This document shows positions 22,914 through 37,230 of a DNA stretch of 64,000 bases, piece after piece (the stretch's first letter is position 1; each line of letters starts with the position of its first letter). Under the pieces are notes generated by a model that saw only the letters and a program-made list of their open reading frames with translations, was not told the origin of the DNA and did no database searches. The translations under genes and the position numbers were made by a program. The DNA comes from Siphlonurus alternatus (Eukaryota > Arthropoda > Insecta > Ephemeroptera > Siphlonuridae), in the NCBI GenBank assembly GCA_949825025.1, contig OX463780.1:24568229-24632228 (forward strand). Reading direction: 5' to 3'.

Positions 22914-24300
22914 TGTCCTAGGTCCTAGGACTCCTATGTCCTATGCATACATTTTATTATCTTGAAAGGATTTCAAAAAATAAAAAAAAAATTGTGTTCT
23001 GGGACAAACTGACCTCTAGTGTAATTTTTTTACACTACTTATAATTTATTTTTTTGTGCGAGTAATTTAAACCCTCTAGCTGTGCTCATAGTCGAGGTGG
23101 TACACAGCCTGCACGTTTTGTATATTATAAATATTATAATAATAGTCTATATATATATATATTATGTGTATTATGTATTAAATAAAATATAATTGATCCT
23201 GTTTTTGATCGATATAAAATGATATAATATATAGCATTACAGAATAAGTATTTTTTTATAACACACGTGTTATATACTCTCCCAGTGGCATGAACTTAAT
23301 TAAATAATATTATAATAATATTGTAGTTGTTAATTTATTAAGATTTCTTCCGACCAGCTTAGGTAAATTCCTAAGTAATAAAACTTAATAATTTAACTTA
23401 ATTTTAATAACTTTTGTATGAAAGATTTAATATCCCTTATAAAAAAGCTTCATCATAAATGATCATTATAGAGCCATTTTCACAATTATCCATCCTACAA
23501 TTAATTATCATAAAATTGATGCTAAAATGATGAAATATTACTCATAAAATTATAATAATTCCTAATTTTATAGGCAGTTTTATGGCCATTTCATTGTAAT
23601 TTTAGGGAGGATAAAAACATGGAATATTCACATAAAATTGCAATATAATGGAAATATTCCATCATTGAATTTTACTATTTTATTAACATGGTGCCTCAAT
23701 TATTTCATTATTTAATTCATAATTTTATAGTAATTTTTTGTAATTTAATTACAATTTTAATAATTTTTATTTCAATGATTTAATTCCTGCCAAAAATTAC
23801 TGCAATTTGTAACTGATGTATTTTATAATCATTAAATGCCATTATTAACTTATCAAACCTGGTCAAAACATGTCAGCAGTCGCCAGCACTTAAAATATTA
23901 TCATATTGTTCATATATAATAATTTACTTAAACTAAAAATTTATAATTTGCATTCTGCTTACTATATATATAATAAGAATATTTAATGAGTTTATTTATA
24001 TAACGAAAGTATTAATTAATAAACACTGACATATATAACATTCTTTGATTGGACTTATGGTAAAATTAAAAATTTGTAATTATTAAATGCATTTTTGCAG
24101 CCTGAAAGTTTTCTGAATTTAATTTTGTTAAAAATGTATAATATATAAAAAAATATAACTTGTTTTTTAATAATGTGTATTGTTAGTGCAAAAGCTATAG
24201 TAAATGATAATAAAGAAAAGAATCTCATTCCAATTTAACTAAATAAAAAAAATTCCATTATATTATATATTATGCTTTTCCGTACATTATTTAACATAAG
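22914..24300. other. AT-rich non-coding stretch
   Basis: Mostly A/T with short ATAAAAT-type repeats at 23500-23760. No gene seen. Confidence 0.6.
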
Positions 24301-27268
24301 TTCAAAGAAATCGCGCTATTTTGTGAAATCAAGATGGCGCCGACCGCATCCCGGTAGAAGAATGCAGTGGAAGTGAACTGCAATGAAATTGCGTGTTTTG
24401 AACGTTCGTGTTATCAGATAAGTCATAAATCCTTTTGTAGATGCTTTCTTAATACTCTATTAAAGGAAGATCAAATGCTTTGTGTGATTATTTTCGTTCC
24501 AGGTGGCCTTAAAGCTATTAAACTGGCTTGGCTCTCTGGACCCTTAAAAAAAACGGTCAAAATCATCTCAAACGTCAAACTGAGGCCTAATACTTGGATG
24601 TACCTGCAGTTTACCTGGTAACTAGAACTTCATCAAAGGTAAGGTACTTAAATATTATGTATATTTGAAGTTTCAATATGATAAATAACGATAAAATTGA
24701 AGGTATGCATATCATATATAATCTGCATGTTCGGCTATAGAAGGCAGAGATAATCTCTTAATTTGGAACCAATAGGAGTATTAATTGGTTGTATTTTCAT
24801 GCATTCGGAGGGAAGGGGGGTTCATGTTTCCACGAAGAAGGGTCTGCATTTCACTAGCGAGCTGGGACACCGAGCGGGGTCTATTGTTCATGCAGTCCAT
24901 TATGACGGAATATGTGGCATATTGTATGCATACTTGTTGGAAAAACTATGCATACTCTGTTCCTGGCTGCTCATTGTAAAAATATATGTAACCTTTTGGT
25001 TATATTATTACTCATACCTCATACTGTATGTCTACTCTGCATTATTTTGTGATTTGATCTGCACACAGCTCGAACAGTCAACGTGACTCGAGGCTGTCGA
25101 CCTGCCCGTGCTGACTTTTTTGTGAAATTTTTTTGTAATTATATGCACATTTGTGGAACTATATATTTATTTTTTGATTGACAGGCAATCTGGTGCCTAG
25201 CTGGGTTTAATTTGATACTCCGCAATACCTTCGGATGCTGTGACTGTTGAATGTGGTGAAGTTCTTATCTCCTTTTATAACGAGATGGGGCCGGACGATT
25301 TTGCTGCTGTTTGACGTAGGGAACACACTAAAATGTACGGTAACAAAATTTTATTTTTTAAGCATGGCAGTTGTGCATGATTGGTATGCATACTGTTTAG
25401 TGTGTTAACAGCAGCTGGATAAAAGCGCTCATTATTGGGCAGAAGCGGATGCATCTTGCATTCTGTTTGTACAATTATGCATTTGGAGTGGAAGGGGGAG
25501 GGGGAGGGGAAGCCTGACCATGACATGGGCCTTCTTTTCCAGCTAGGACACAGGGTTCTCCACGTACACCTTCATTACAGTTCCGCTGGATTGTCAGTTG
25601 TTGATTACCATCTTGATTGTCCGAAAAAATTCTAAGCTTACGGGTACCGGTATGCATTATAATTTTGTATTTTGATATTTTTAATGCACAGTAAACAATG
25701 TGTCATGCAGATCAAAGCTATATATCTGCGCTAGTGATTTGCTGAAATATAAATCGGAAAAAAAGTTTTTTATTTTACGTAACAAGTTTAAAATTTTAAA
25801 CTTAAAATTTTTTTGATGGACAAAATGGCAAAATAGGCCAAGAAGTGGGTACTAAAATCCGGGACAAGAGGAGGCCGAGGTGGAAACGATGAAAGGTACG
25901 GTGATTTATTTATGTTTTTTATAAGCATAAAAATGATGCGTATTTATGAATTTATGTGTGCATACTATTCACAGTGTGTAACAGCTCTTCGAAAAGCTGT
26001 TTCAACTGGACACACCTGCTTGATTTTAGCCTGTTTGGTTTGCGCTTAGCACCAAGTTTGAATTATTTTACTTGGTTCTCAGAGGAACTATGGAGATTTA
26101 GAGACCTCCGTGACGTTTGGGTACGGATTTGACAGACCTCGATATTGTGATAAGTGATTGGTAAGCTTAATTGAACGACTTCATTGATGACTAAACCATG
26201 GTGATTGGTTGACATTTGCAAGGTCTCTTGTATTTCTTGCTAAAATCATGCAAGGTCTGCCAAATCCCTACCGGTACGTCATGTGTAGGTCTCAATAGTG
26301 TGAGTGTTAACCTACAGTAAGATGATCCTTGTCACCAGCCATTTAGAGAACTCTTCCGGTGTGCAAAGAATCAGCTGAGCGGCAAGCTCGCGGCTCTATC
26401 TTTTTAGTGCACTTATTAGTTATTTGTATAATTATGTATTATTATAAGATTTTAAAGTCGGGGGGACGGGGAGAAGCTCAACATGAACCATGCAGCTTAC
26501 ACTGTTCACTTTTATTTTTACGCCCTCTCTCACCCCTCTTCTTTGTAAGTAGCGGCTTTTTAATATTTTACTCGCCATGCAGCCACAACATTGGATCATC
26601 TAGCCCTCGGTTCGTCCACTGCACACTATATATTGTCTGAAAACTTTGCCAGCCTTATCAATAGTTTTCAATATAATATATCTGTATAAACTTTTGTTTA
26701 TTGAATAAATATTTATTGATTAATTAAACTGTGTGTATAATATATGTTATTTAAAGTGCATTGTGTGAAGTATATAAATTGTTAGCGAGGGCATGACATA
26801 AACCTGGGTTTCAATTAAATATAATAATTGTATATTTCAGATCCATATATTGTTGCCTCATAATGCAAGTCAGATAACTATCGGAATTGCATTCTGAGGG
26901 AACTATCGAGGTAGTATATATATTTATGAAGCAACCCTGAACGGCAATTAAATTATATAATATTATCATAAAATCATCATTAATCGTAGTAGAATCTTGA
27001 AATATGATGATTCTTATGATAATAAGGCATGGTATTATTGCAATTTTAGGGACCATAAAAGTGTGACACAATTAAACCATCATAAAATGATGATTAAATG
27101 GTCATTTAAATGATGATTTTTTATCATTTTATGCTTACAATTAATGGTCATTTAGTACATTGAAATTGAAGTTTAGGTTCCAAATATTTGGCGCTTAAAT
27201 GGTAATTAATTGTGAATGTAAAATTGTAATTTTTTATGCTAAAATGAAGGATTTTTTCATAAGGGATG
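23431..27268. mobile_element. Possible large element with short inverted ends
   Basis: Left TATCCCTTATAAAAAAGCTT then CATCATAAA; right, as complement, CATCCCTTATGAAAAAATCC then TTCATTTTAG. Next to both ends lie similar hairpin-prone segments with TCATAAAAT and ATGATGATT. No duplication is clear and no transposase was recognised, so this is tentative. Confidence 0.25.
24300..26650. other. Less AT-rich stretch with no recognised gene
   Basis: Open frames of 60-107 codons occur (24367-24621, 24763-25086, 26359-26640) but none has a recognisable domain. Segments at about 24785-24910 and 25467-25590 look like diverged copies of one another (CATGCATTCGGAGGGAAGG / TATGCATTTGGAGTGGAAGG). It could be an unfamiliar repeat or a long non-coding transcript. 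Confidence 0.3.
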
Positions 27269-27269
27269 T

Positions 27270-28000
27270 CACTATATATATATCTTCAATTTTATATTAA
27301 TTATAAATATATATTAATAGACAGATTTATTTCAATCTTTTATTTGTTTTTTTATACACGCGTGTACAGCACGCGTCGTTATTAAAAATACAGCATAAAA
27401 TGTAGATCATGTCCATGGTCCATTGCATGCATATATATTAATATTATAGTTAAATCATAATTAAACTATAAAAACACAAACAACAACACAATGCCATCCC
27501 CCAGCTATAGCTATATATGAGTTTGGAATTCTTTAAAAAGAAATTATATTATACTTATTATACACACAGATCCTCAACATGTATCAAATATGCTAAATAT
27601 ATATTTTAAATTTATTTCATCAGTTTTGGATGCACTGCTTAATATTATATGATAGTATAGTATAACGTTAAAAATTTATGGGCATCGTGTAAATGAAACA
27701 ATATATGTACTTAATTCTTTCCTTTATCACCTCAAAATAAAATAAATAATTTTATAATTAATTAAATGTAAAAACAAAACTTCTTTTGAGGCAAAGGAAA
27801 ATATCTGATAAAAGTGATAAACTTATTAAATGTATAGAGGAAGAAATTGCTATACCACCAAGTAATATTATACGTATCTTATTTGCTATATTTGAAGTAG
27901 TATATATTTCCTGAGTCACTATAAAAATTTCTAAAATAAAAAATAACGGCAGTATAGTAGAAAAAATTAAAAATGCAACAGAATTACAGATATATACTAA
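27270..28000. other. AT-rich spacer
   Basis: No recognised feature apart from an ACACGCGTGT-type motif near 27355. Confidence 0.5.
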
Positions 28001-28004
28001 ACAG

Positions 28005-28430
28005 AGATTCGACCTCTTGCTGGACTTTCAATTTATTCCAAAATTATAGAAACTGGTGATAAAAAACAAATCCAAAAATTTTATACATCAAAAAATATTT
28101 TTTCAAAATGTCAACATGGTTTTACTCCTGGTCGATCAACAACAACGGCTGTTATTGATCTCGTTAATTCTGTGTATTTGTTGACTTGAAAAAGGCCTTT
28201 GATATTGTTATCATGCAATATATTTTTAAAAAACAAACTTTATACCCTTAATTGGTATCAGGGGGCATATATTAATTAATTGTCTTGAATTTTTAAAAAC
28301 AATTCTGAAAGTAAGAAGTCAATATATATTATACGAATAAATAATATTAATGAAAATGGAGAGCAGAAAATATATATGTCTGAAACATTAGGGTGTAGTC
28401 ATGGTGTACCTCTCAGAGCTCAGAGATAAG
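28005..28430 (+). pseudogene. Decayed LINE reverse-transcriptase fragment
   Basis: One frame reads RPLAGLSIYSKIIE and later SKCQHGFTPGRSTTTAVIDL, the conserved block before the palm; a stop and shifts follow, then KRPLI-like remains of KAFD. Further on, GCSHGVPL is a remnant of the GVPQG block near 28395. Heavily mutated. Confidence 0.6.
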
Positions 28431-28500
28431 TAAAACATTAACATTTTATATACGCATATCAAACATATTAAAACATTATTAACCATGAAACTCGATGTAT

Positions 28501-28533
28501 AGCTTGACTTCGGTGATCTAACGAGAACCAGTC
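28501..28533 (-). repeat. 5S rRNA-like remnant
   Basis: The complement reads CTGGTTCTCGTTAGATCACC then GAAGTCAAGC, the internal region of 5S rRNA. Only about 33 bp remain, next to the LINE remnant, as at the other two 5S-like sites. Confidence 0.5.
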
Positions 28534-29368
28534 AATACGATCGAGGAAAAAAACACACTCATCTCAACCATTTTAATAATTAATATCACGGCACTTTTTT
28601 AAAATTATAATATATATTTATATGAATGATAAATTATAATTTAATTATTTAAGTTTTAAGAGTTTTAACTTTAAGACATTATTATATTGCAAACATTAAT
28701 ATCAAGTTTTTTATGATATATTTTACAATATATAATTATTTTAATTTGTAATTGTTAAATTATGTCATTGATTTTATATTTTTTATTGTATATTCATATA
28801 TTTACATTTACAATTATATTATATTATCCATTAACTAACTGTATACAAGATGAGAGATGAGAGTTTTAATACAATTGACAATTTCATAGTATTAAAACAA
28901 TTGAGAACAAAAAATAAGTTTGTTGGCCGTATTAATATATAAAATGATAAAAAAAAATCTATGTAAAACTAAGATTATACATCAAAGATGATAATAAATA
29001 TATTTAATAATAGCTGGGATCACGCCATGCTTTATAATTCACAATATACGCTTTTGTATTGAGAATTACACAGCACGAGTCGTATAATCTTCACATATGT
29101 ATATAAAATATGTTATCGATGAATTAAGACATGCAATAACACGGAAATGAGGTAGTATATTATATGATAAAAAATAAATAATATATTATACCTGTATAGC
29201 TGATGTATAAATAAAAATATAAATCGCACGTATATTTGTGAATAATACTATAGTAAAGGGGTAACCAAAATACCATATCTATCATAACACTTCTAGAAAA
29301 ATAGATTATGCCATGATAATATTAAAAAGAACATAAAAAACTAATCAATAAATGAGTATATTTTTAAT

Positions 29369-29550
29369 CAGGCGCGGATCCAAGATCCAGGGGTGGCTGC
29401 AGCCCCCCCCCCCCCCCACTCTTCCCCCCGTGAAATTTTAAATTTAACATGGGCAATATAGGCATTTCTACCACTCAATTTTTGTTTTTTTCTTAACATT
29501 GGTCTTATGAAGACAGCCCCCTCCGAAATTTGGTTCTTGATCCGCGCCTG
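29369..29550. mobile_element. GGATCC-ended hAT-like MITE
   Basis: Ends CAGGCGCGGATCCAAG and TTGATCCGCGCCTG form inverted repeats; the body has a C-run and GGGCAATATAGGCATTTC. No matching 8-bp flanks are seen, so the flanks have decayed or an end was replaced. Confidence 0.7.
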
Positions 29551-29649
29551 GCGCTGCAGGATTGTTGAAAGTATAACCATGTCACCTACTATATGTTGTA
29601 TATATCATATGTGAAACACTTTGTATTTCATGCACCAGCCATTAAGATT

Positions 29650-30180
29650 ATTATAAAATCTTAAATTTCAAAAAGCTTAAAATGTTAACATTGCCTAGTA
29701 TGTATATTTTAAACTGTGCTATGTTTAAAAAGAAATATCCTGACCTGTATATACATAATAGTGAATTACATTCTTATAATACCAGAAATAAAAATAAAAT
29801 TGTTTCTGAAGCTCACGCTTCAAGTTTATTAGAAAAAAGTTCTGCTTATCAGACAGCCAAAATCTATGACTTTACCATTAAGTTTGAGGGAAATTGATAG
29901 TGAAAAACTATTTAAAAACAAATTGAAAAACATTCTTATTCATAGTGAAATTTATTCTGTGAAGTTGTATTTTAATAGTAATAAGATGCCTGAAAATATT
30001 TTATCCAGTGTTATTTTGTAGATTTAATTTATTAGGAAGTGCTATTGTTGGTTATTTGTGTTTATGTATTATTGTCTTGTTGTAACTGTTTTTTTTTTTT
30101 TTTTGTTAAAATGACGTAACCCATGTTGTACTTGTATAACCAGTGGTTAAATAAAAGAATAGAATTGAATTGAATTGAAA
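29650..30180 (+). mobile_element. 3' end of a Jockey-like LINE, 5' truncated
   Basis: LTLPSMYILNCAMFKKKYPD is shared with the copies at 30925-31840 and 38630-40110, followed by LLEKSSAYQTAKIYDF. The frame breaks at 29897. The 3' UTR has AAAATGACGTAACCCATGTT and TGTACTTGTATAACCAGTGG and ends in an AGAATTGAATTGAATTGAA repeat tail. Confidence 0.8.
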
Positions 30181-30924
30181 AATAGTCTTAGTTGGACATT
30201 ATTGTGTAAAATAAAAAAAAAAATGTTATATACAGTGTATTATAGGTATAGCGTGATAGTAGTTCTTTATCCCAAGTATTAATATATATCATATAATATA
30301 TATACACTTACATCCATTAATATATATTTATTTATATATTGTTATATTCCCGCTTGAACGCCTTGAACTGTTATATTTGCTGCATGCATGCATTGAATTG
30401 CAGATATGTTGTACAAGAATCAAATGAGCCATAGCAATTTTATAAGGTTACATAAAAGTATAATATAATAATACGTACATATATTTTATTATATGTATTA
30501 AGATTACTTTGTTCACATCCATGAAACATAAATATGTAGCAAAAAATAAAGAAAAATAATTCATATTGCGTGTTTTATGATTTTTTTTTTTCCTCTATGC
30601 CAAAATATTGCCCCTGCTGTATATGCAATCCGCTATGTTTTGTTGATGAGCAAATTGCCTACATTTAGGTCGAAATCGCATGTGATGCAAGATGCAAGTG
30701 CATTTATAAATTATAAAAAGTTAATATACATATAATTAATTGTTTCGGCATGCTTATATGGATTCGAGGCTATATAAAAACTATAAATATATATGTATAT
30801 AATTATAAATATAAAATATAATATCAATATAAAATTAAATATTATATATTTAATAAAATGTAATAGTTTTCATGTAAGTATTATGATCCATTCCAAAATT
30901 GCAGTTATGTATGGACTCATATTC

Positions 30925-31840
30925 AATTCAATTCATTTATTCAATCAACTGGCTGTACAGGTACAACATGGATTACGTCATTCTTATTAATAACAATAAA
31001 ATTACATAACATAAAAACAACATCAAAATAGCAATAATTCATAAAATTATATATCAAGGTATGAAATACAATGGATACTTATGTATAAAATCAATTGGTA
31101 AAAAGTCATAGATTTTGGCAGTCTGGTAAGCGGAACTTTTTTCTAATAAACTCGAATTTTGCATTTCTAAAACTGTTTTATCTCTATTTCTAATATTATA
31201 AGAGTGAAATTCACCATTTTGAATATATAACTCAGGGTATTTCTTCTTGAACATTGCACAATTCAAAATGTACATGCTTGGCAGTGTTAGAATTTTAAGT
31301 CTCTTAAAATGACCAACACATGAGTCATGTTTTTTAAAACGCAAAATTGTTCTAATTGCTCGCTTTTGTAATATAAATATTCTGTTTAAATGGTTTGAGT
31401 AACTGCCCCAAAAAGTAATGCCATATGCCAAATGAGAATAGACATATGCATAATAAATGGAGAGTAATGTATCTTGTGATACATAATCTCTAATTAAATA
31501 AAGTGCAAAATTAGCATGATTAATTTTTTTGCAAACCTCGTTAATATGAATGCTCCAATCCAACGATTCATGTATATTGAGTCCAAGAAATTTAATATGT
31601 TGTACCCTATTTATTAATCCTGTTTTGGATTTTATGTAATAACTATGATATATCTGGTTCCCTTATTTTCGTATGGAATTGAATAAAAAATGTTTTACTA
31701 GTATTAATAGAAGCCTCTGTTATTCGAGCACCAGGTTTCTACTTCTTTCACAGTTTTATTAGCTTTATAAATTAGCTCCTCCTCCGCAGTATAATACTGT
31801 CATGCACATTTGCAATGTCTCAATGAGTTTCTTAACTAAC
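30925..31840 (-). mobile_element. Jockey-like LINE 3' part, 5' truncated
   Basis: Minus-strand frame 31563-31054 encodes the end of the reverse transcriptase and C-terminal domain (MDWSIHINEVCKKINHANFA, YVYSHLAYGITFWGSY, LQKRAIRTILRFKKHDSCV). Upstream remains (EEELIYKANKTVKEVETWC) reach about 31800 in broken frames. The TTCAATTCAATTCATTTATT tail at 30925 marks the 3' end. Confidence 0.82.
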
Positions 31841-31849
31841 TTATTAAAT

Positions 31850-33480
31850 TTAGTTTTTGCATTTTTGTTACACTGACAAATGCATGCAGGCATAGAGAAA
31901 AAAAAATCATAATATACGCAATATGAATTATTATAATAATTATAATACTATAATTATTATAAAAATATATTATGTATCCATTTAGATATGTTATTGTATT
32001 TAAGAATTTTAACTGATCGCCATATGATAGATTAGTATATTATGAAGTATTGAGTTTTTAAACCTTAAAATTGTTAAATATTGTATCTGGAGTGTAAAGT
32101 AATTATTTGGACACATTGCATTCTTTCTTTACCACGTGCATGATGAATTATTTTTTCATTTAATTGTTTAATGTTTCAACTTTAATTTTAGTTTCTGTTT
32201 ATTAAAAAAGCATGTAACGTAAATACTTAAGGCTTCAATATAATTTTATATGAATGGATTTAAAAATATAAATGATTTATTTACAAGCTTTTCATGCCAT
32301 GAGATTAATCCCGTGAAATGTTGGAGATTTTAAAATGTTCAGCTGACGACGATACATTTTTTATTTTTTTTAATGAGGAATGATCTAATCTTCTCTTATT
32401 CATGTTTATATATATTATAATTATGCTTTGAAGTACGTATGATATTACTTAAGGAACAATATATAAATATGAAGCACGACGTGCGATCCTACGGGTGGTA
32501 TATTATACTTTATTGTAGAAATAGAATGTATTATACCTCATATACCTATTGTAGAAAGAAGAAAAAAATAATAGCCAGGCTACGAGTGATCGGCTTTGGC
32601 AGACTGGCATGCATGCAGCAACGTGAGAAATTGCCACATGGCTTGCTTATATATATAAGGGTTAGTAACTACCCTTTTCGCGTGCTTTAACCCCATTGAG
32701 TCGTGCTGTCATCACTGTCGTGTCTCTTGTAAGACCCCCCCCCCCTCAACTCCTATAATGCGCTCCTACACAGTATATAATAGTATATATTATTATATAT
32801 GCACGCAGAATAATAAATACCTATACAAGTGATTTCTTATTGCGCAAGATATGAAGCGCAAAATTTTGCATCATCTACTGTACAACAAAACAAGAGTATA
32901 TTAATATATATTTTACTTGTCTATACTGCACGTAGTTCCGACATAATCCCAGGAAGCTAGTACATGGTAATTATATTCTGAATAGTAGGTGTGTTCTTTT
33001 GCTACGTTGAGGATACCTCTCGCTCCATGCAGTCCATGCTGTGTCTTTACGGACAACATTGTGTGATATTATTATATCATTCGGTACGTCGTCTTGAAAT
33101 ATAACATCAAAATAAAATATATTACGATGACCTATACCACACGGTACACAAAAATAAAATTATAATGTATATTATAGTGACGACTGTCATAAAATTGAAA
33201 GAACTTTATATATAATTATATATTATACAGTATAATAAAATTTAATTTTATATATAAAATAGTGAAATACTGAAATGTAAAGCAACACTTAAAATAATAT
33301 CAATCTAGAATTTAATTAATGTTTTGAATATTCTATATATATTGCTGTACTTACAAGTATAAAATAAATTTTAATTATTTATTTTGTAAATGTTATAAAT
33401 CATACAGTTCAAAATTTATAAGATTATGCATAACATTTTCATCATTTTTTATGTTAATTGTTCAGCTTTGACTCATTTGA
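31850..33480. other. AT-rich spacer
   Basis: No recognised gene. There is a C-run at about 32735-32745 and many TATATA stretches. Confidence 0.5.
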
Positions 33481-33487
33481 ATGTACA

Positions 33488-33604
33488 CTCGTCGCCTTGG
33501 AAAATTTCCCACTTGCAGCCTTGTTAATCACCATGCCCTGTGTTATTCTTACGGAGGATGGTGATTAACAAGGCCGCAAAGGGAAATTTTCCGAGGCGAC
33601 GACG
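33488..33604. mobile_element. 117-bp palindromic MITE
   Basis: Arms CTCGTCGCCTTGGAAAATTT and the complement of AAATTTTCCGAGGCGACGAC pair, then TTGTTAATCACCAT / ATGGTGATTAACAA. GTACA flanks both sides (33483-33487, 33605-33609), a possible 5-bp duplication. Confidence 0.7.
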
Positions 33605-33624
33605 GTACATAGCATAATTATCAG

Positions 33625-33765
33625 TGGCATATCCTGGATTTGCTTAGTGGGAATTGGTTCTCAGGATGAAGATAAATAATACTCCACTGGGGGGTTTGCG
33701 GGGCTACGCCCCCAATAGCTCGCCGCAGGTGCGGTTTTTTTAAGGACACGCCCCTTTTTTTAGCG
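33625..33765. mobile_element. Possible MITE or SINE fragment
   Basis: The segment runs from CAGTGGCATATCCTGGATTT to GGGGGTTTGCGGGGCTACGC, then GCGGTTTTTTTAAGGACACG. The start resembles the CAGTGGCGTAGC ends common in animal hAT-type repeats. No second end found. Confidence 0.3.
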
Positions 33766-34107
33766 TAAAATTATGAAAAAATACTATTAAAAAAAATAAT
33801 CCCACAAAAACCTTAATATTTTGTTCATCATTTATTTGAAATTTGTTAATACCAGTTCAATTCATTAAGTTTTTTTATCAAACATCTTTTTATGCTTCTC
33901 TTATTTTTTATATTTGTATTTGCTCATTTATTTTTATAGTTCATATGTACAAATTGTTAAACCAAGCAAACAAGCATAACCTCTGCATGATTTTAAAGTA
34001 ATGCAGAAAACCAGAATTAAAAATGTTGACGTATAGAAAATTGCCACTAATAAAAACTGAATTCCTGATGTAAATTATTCAGATCAAATAATATGTGCAA
34101 TATTTTG

Positions 34108-34111
<4 letters not shown>

Positions 34112-34188
<77 letters not shown>
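34112..34188. repeat. (TA)n microsatellite
   Basis: Uninterrupted TA dinucleotides for about 77 bp. Confidence 0.95.
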
Positions 34189-34192
<4 letters not shown>

Positions 34193-34200
34193 GTATGAAA

Positions 34201-34287
34201 CGATACAATTTTTCTGATTATTGTATACAAATTTTAAATTTTCCTTACAAGAAAAAATTGTATAAAATAATCAGAAAAATTGTATCG
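34201..34287. repeat. Inverted repeat next to (TA)n
   Basis: CGATACAATTTTTCTGATTA at 34201 pairs with its complement ending at 34287; arms about 30 bp with one or two mismatches and a 27-bp loop. Confidence 0.8.
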
Positions 34288-35528
34288 TGTAATATAGGCT
34301 TAATATTTATTGTACTATAGTATACTTAAATAATCATAATATTAGACGCATTTTAAATTAATTAAAGATGTATTTCGAAAGTAAATTAAAAAAAAAATCA
34401 TAAAGTTATATCTAAACTGTATCTGACAAGTATCATTTTTTATATATAATTATATATTATATATTTTTTTCCCTTTATATAGATTTACTAAGGTTCAGCT
34501 CCCTTGTATACACCCCTGATAATTATAATATATACATAATTATATATATAATTGTATTTCAACACTGCAGAATTTTAATTACAATATTAGAAAATATTGT
34601 GTCCATTAATTAAGACGTAGAACTTAACGAAAGTTGAGCATTCAAATGCAGTAAGAGTAAATTCATCTGACATGGATAACGTTGGATTTTCAACATTTTC
34701 TAGGCTCTTAAAAAGTTAGTCAAAATTTAAATTGAGTGTATTGTAATTAATATAACAACATTTTTATGTCATCAATCCAATTATGTATATAAAAATGTTA
34801 AGTTTGAAATTTTTAATATCCAATTAAACAAGAATCCTTGAACTGTTGAAGCTATACACTTACTTTAAAATAGCAACGTAAGCTCCGAAGTGCATAAAAT
34901 GTTGCTCAAAAGCAGCAATTTCAACACAAAGATCGGAGCTATAACGCACAAATCAGTGCAGTCATTTGCATAGTCGGCGGCACCGTATGCAGCGCTGGCT
35001 TGACCTCTTGGGTCAGCAGAGGACTCGGAGGGTCACCCAGCTGATGTGAAACTGATCTTCTCATGTCACTTGTCAGCAGTACTAGCGATAAGTACAATCA
35101 ACATGGAGCGATGTATATTGCAACATTGTAGCTTTGATTTTTCATTAGAAAAATTTATATAAAGTATGAGAAATCACATGCAAAGCTATAATATATGTGT
35201 TAAAACAATGATAAAAAATTTATTTCTTGTTTTGAAAAACTGTAATTATATATAGCTTTTGAAAATTGTTAGTAGTTTTTACTGTAGATAATGATTGATT
35301 GGTTGGAATTTTGGGGTAATTGACACATTTTGAACATGTATGCCCCGATTTTATTTATTGTAGATAAATGAACAAACAAAAGATATTCATGAAATTGTTT
35401 ACAGTATACCTTGTGGTTTAAGCCATGCATAATTATTATATATTATTATTTATATATTTTATTATACAATATTATATATTAAAAATGTATATGTTTAACT
35501 TTTTGAGCGTATAAGCATCAAGCATGGA

Positions 35529-35533
35529 AAAAG

Positions 35534-35571
<38 letters not shown>

Positions 35572-35575
35572 AAAA
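35529..35575. repeat. Poly-A tract
   Basis: About 40 A residues ending in AAAAAGAAAAAAG; a possible retroelement tail, though no body was recognised upstream. Confidence 0.8.
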
Positions 35576-35579
35576 AGAA

Positions 35580-37230
35580 AAAGAAACTTTGAATACAAAA
35601 ATTCTTATTTTATTTAAAAACAACCCATTTTAAAATCCTGGAGTAAATAATACATAAGTTTTAAACACTCACAGAGACGTATATAAACTGCATGGGAGAA
35701 AATCTTAAACTCATCTCTAAGAACCTCTTTAAATAAGACGAGCTTAATCTTTTGTAAGCACTCAAATAAAGCTTATAATATTTAAACAATACTTGATGGA
35801 AGAAACAATATAAAATATTTAAAATAATGTTATGTAAACTAAAAAAAAAAAAAAAAAAATGTTGTTTAATACAGTTCATATTTTTTATCGTACATCAAAA
35901 CGACTTCAAAATTTGTACAGGGTTAAAATTTAAAATTTTATTTTGTTGAATTTTTTAACATATTTCATTTTATTGCTTTTATTAATTATTTTGTTAGTTG
36001 TCTAAACATCTAAACAAACAATAATATATAAAGTTAAATAAACAACAAGAAAGATTTATTTTATACTCGTTACAGTATGTTTCACACTTTTATTTTGATG
36101 GATAAAAAATCTGAAGATGCTTTATTAAAGCTTCCGGCTCTCTTTATAAAATTAAATTATATAATATATTATTTTATATCATTTAGTTCTATAATCAATA
36201 GTATAAATTCATGCAGCAATATTTCATAAAAAAATATGTATCACCTTTTTTCTCCTGTTGTTATATGCATATTTGGTGTATATAGCATAGGATCCTAAAT
36301 CCTATCCAAAGCTTGCATGCGTACGTACGTACTCTGGATGCATGATCAATAAATATCATAATAATATATTAGTAAGAAGCATTGGGAACACATAAAAAAT
36401 ATATACCTGAAAGTTTTGTGCAGATTGATTTACAAATTGTATTTTGTAGCATTCAACATTGCACTTGGCATGTGTCCATCAAAACCATTAAGCTGGTTTT
36501 CTGTTTACTATTTTACCCTTACGGAATATATTTTTAAGTAAAAACTCTCTTTCATTGCATCTGTGGTGTAAGTGGTAATATAATTATATGATAAGTGTTT
36601 TATAATTATATAATTATTTTGTAATTTTGTGTTACATTATAAATTAAAAGGTGATTTAAAATAAGATGTTTTCTTAACTTTATCACTTTTTTTATCGTGT
36701 ATATATATTATATATATGTATTTTTAAAAAAATATGTTTAATACACATATATAACGTATTAACTGTATACTATATAATATTTATTATTAATATTATTATA
36801 CACTTTACGCTCCAGGTAATTAATTTTTTTCCTTATTTCAATCATATAGTATCAAAAAGCGTATAATATAGTGGTCAAAAGTTGATGACATATCTGGGGG
36901 GCGTGTGACAGTGATTGCGCTTACTGTAGCAGGGAAGGAAGTGGGGGGGGGGGGGGGATGATCTCGTCAGCCCTCCAGCAGTCTCATCTGATGCAATCAC
37001 TTAAACTGAACCGCCGCCATTGCAGTGCCTGGGGAAAATAATCCCGCCTCGGCTAGCTTGCCGCCACTTTACGCCATAATGAACTTTAAAAGATTTTAAA
37101 TCTTTTATTCTATTATCAGAAATGACAGTAAAAAAGTCATTGAAGAATTTATATTTCTATGGGTATATATATATATATATGTGTATAACTTATATAATAT
37201 ACCATTTCAAAAGTCGTTTAACCTTTAAAG
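35580..37230. other. AT-rich spacer
   Basis: No recognised gene. A G-run lies at about 36943-36957 within a short GC-rich patch (36890-37080). Confidence 0.5.

Noticed and set aside
34093..34320. Frames of alternating Ile-Tyr here and at 38063-38266, 49704-50166, 46852-47199
   Set aside because: Translation of (TA)n tracts.
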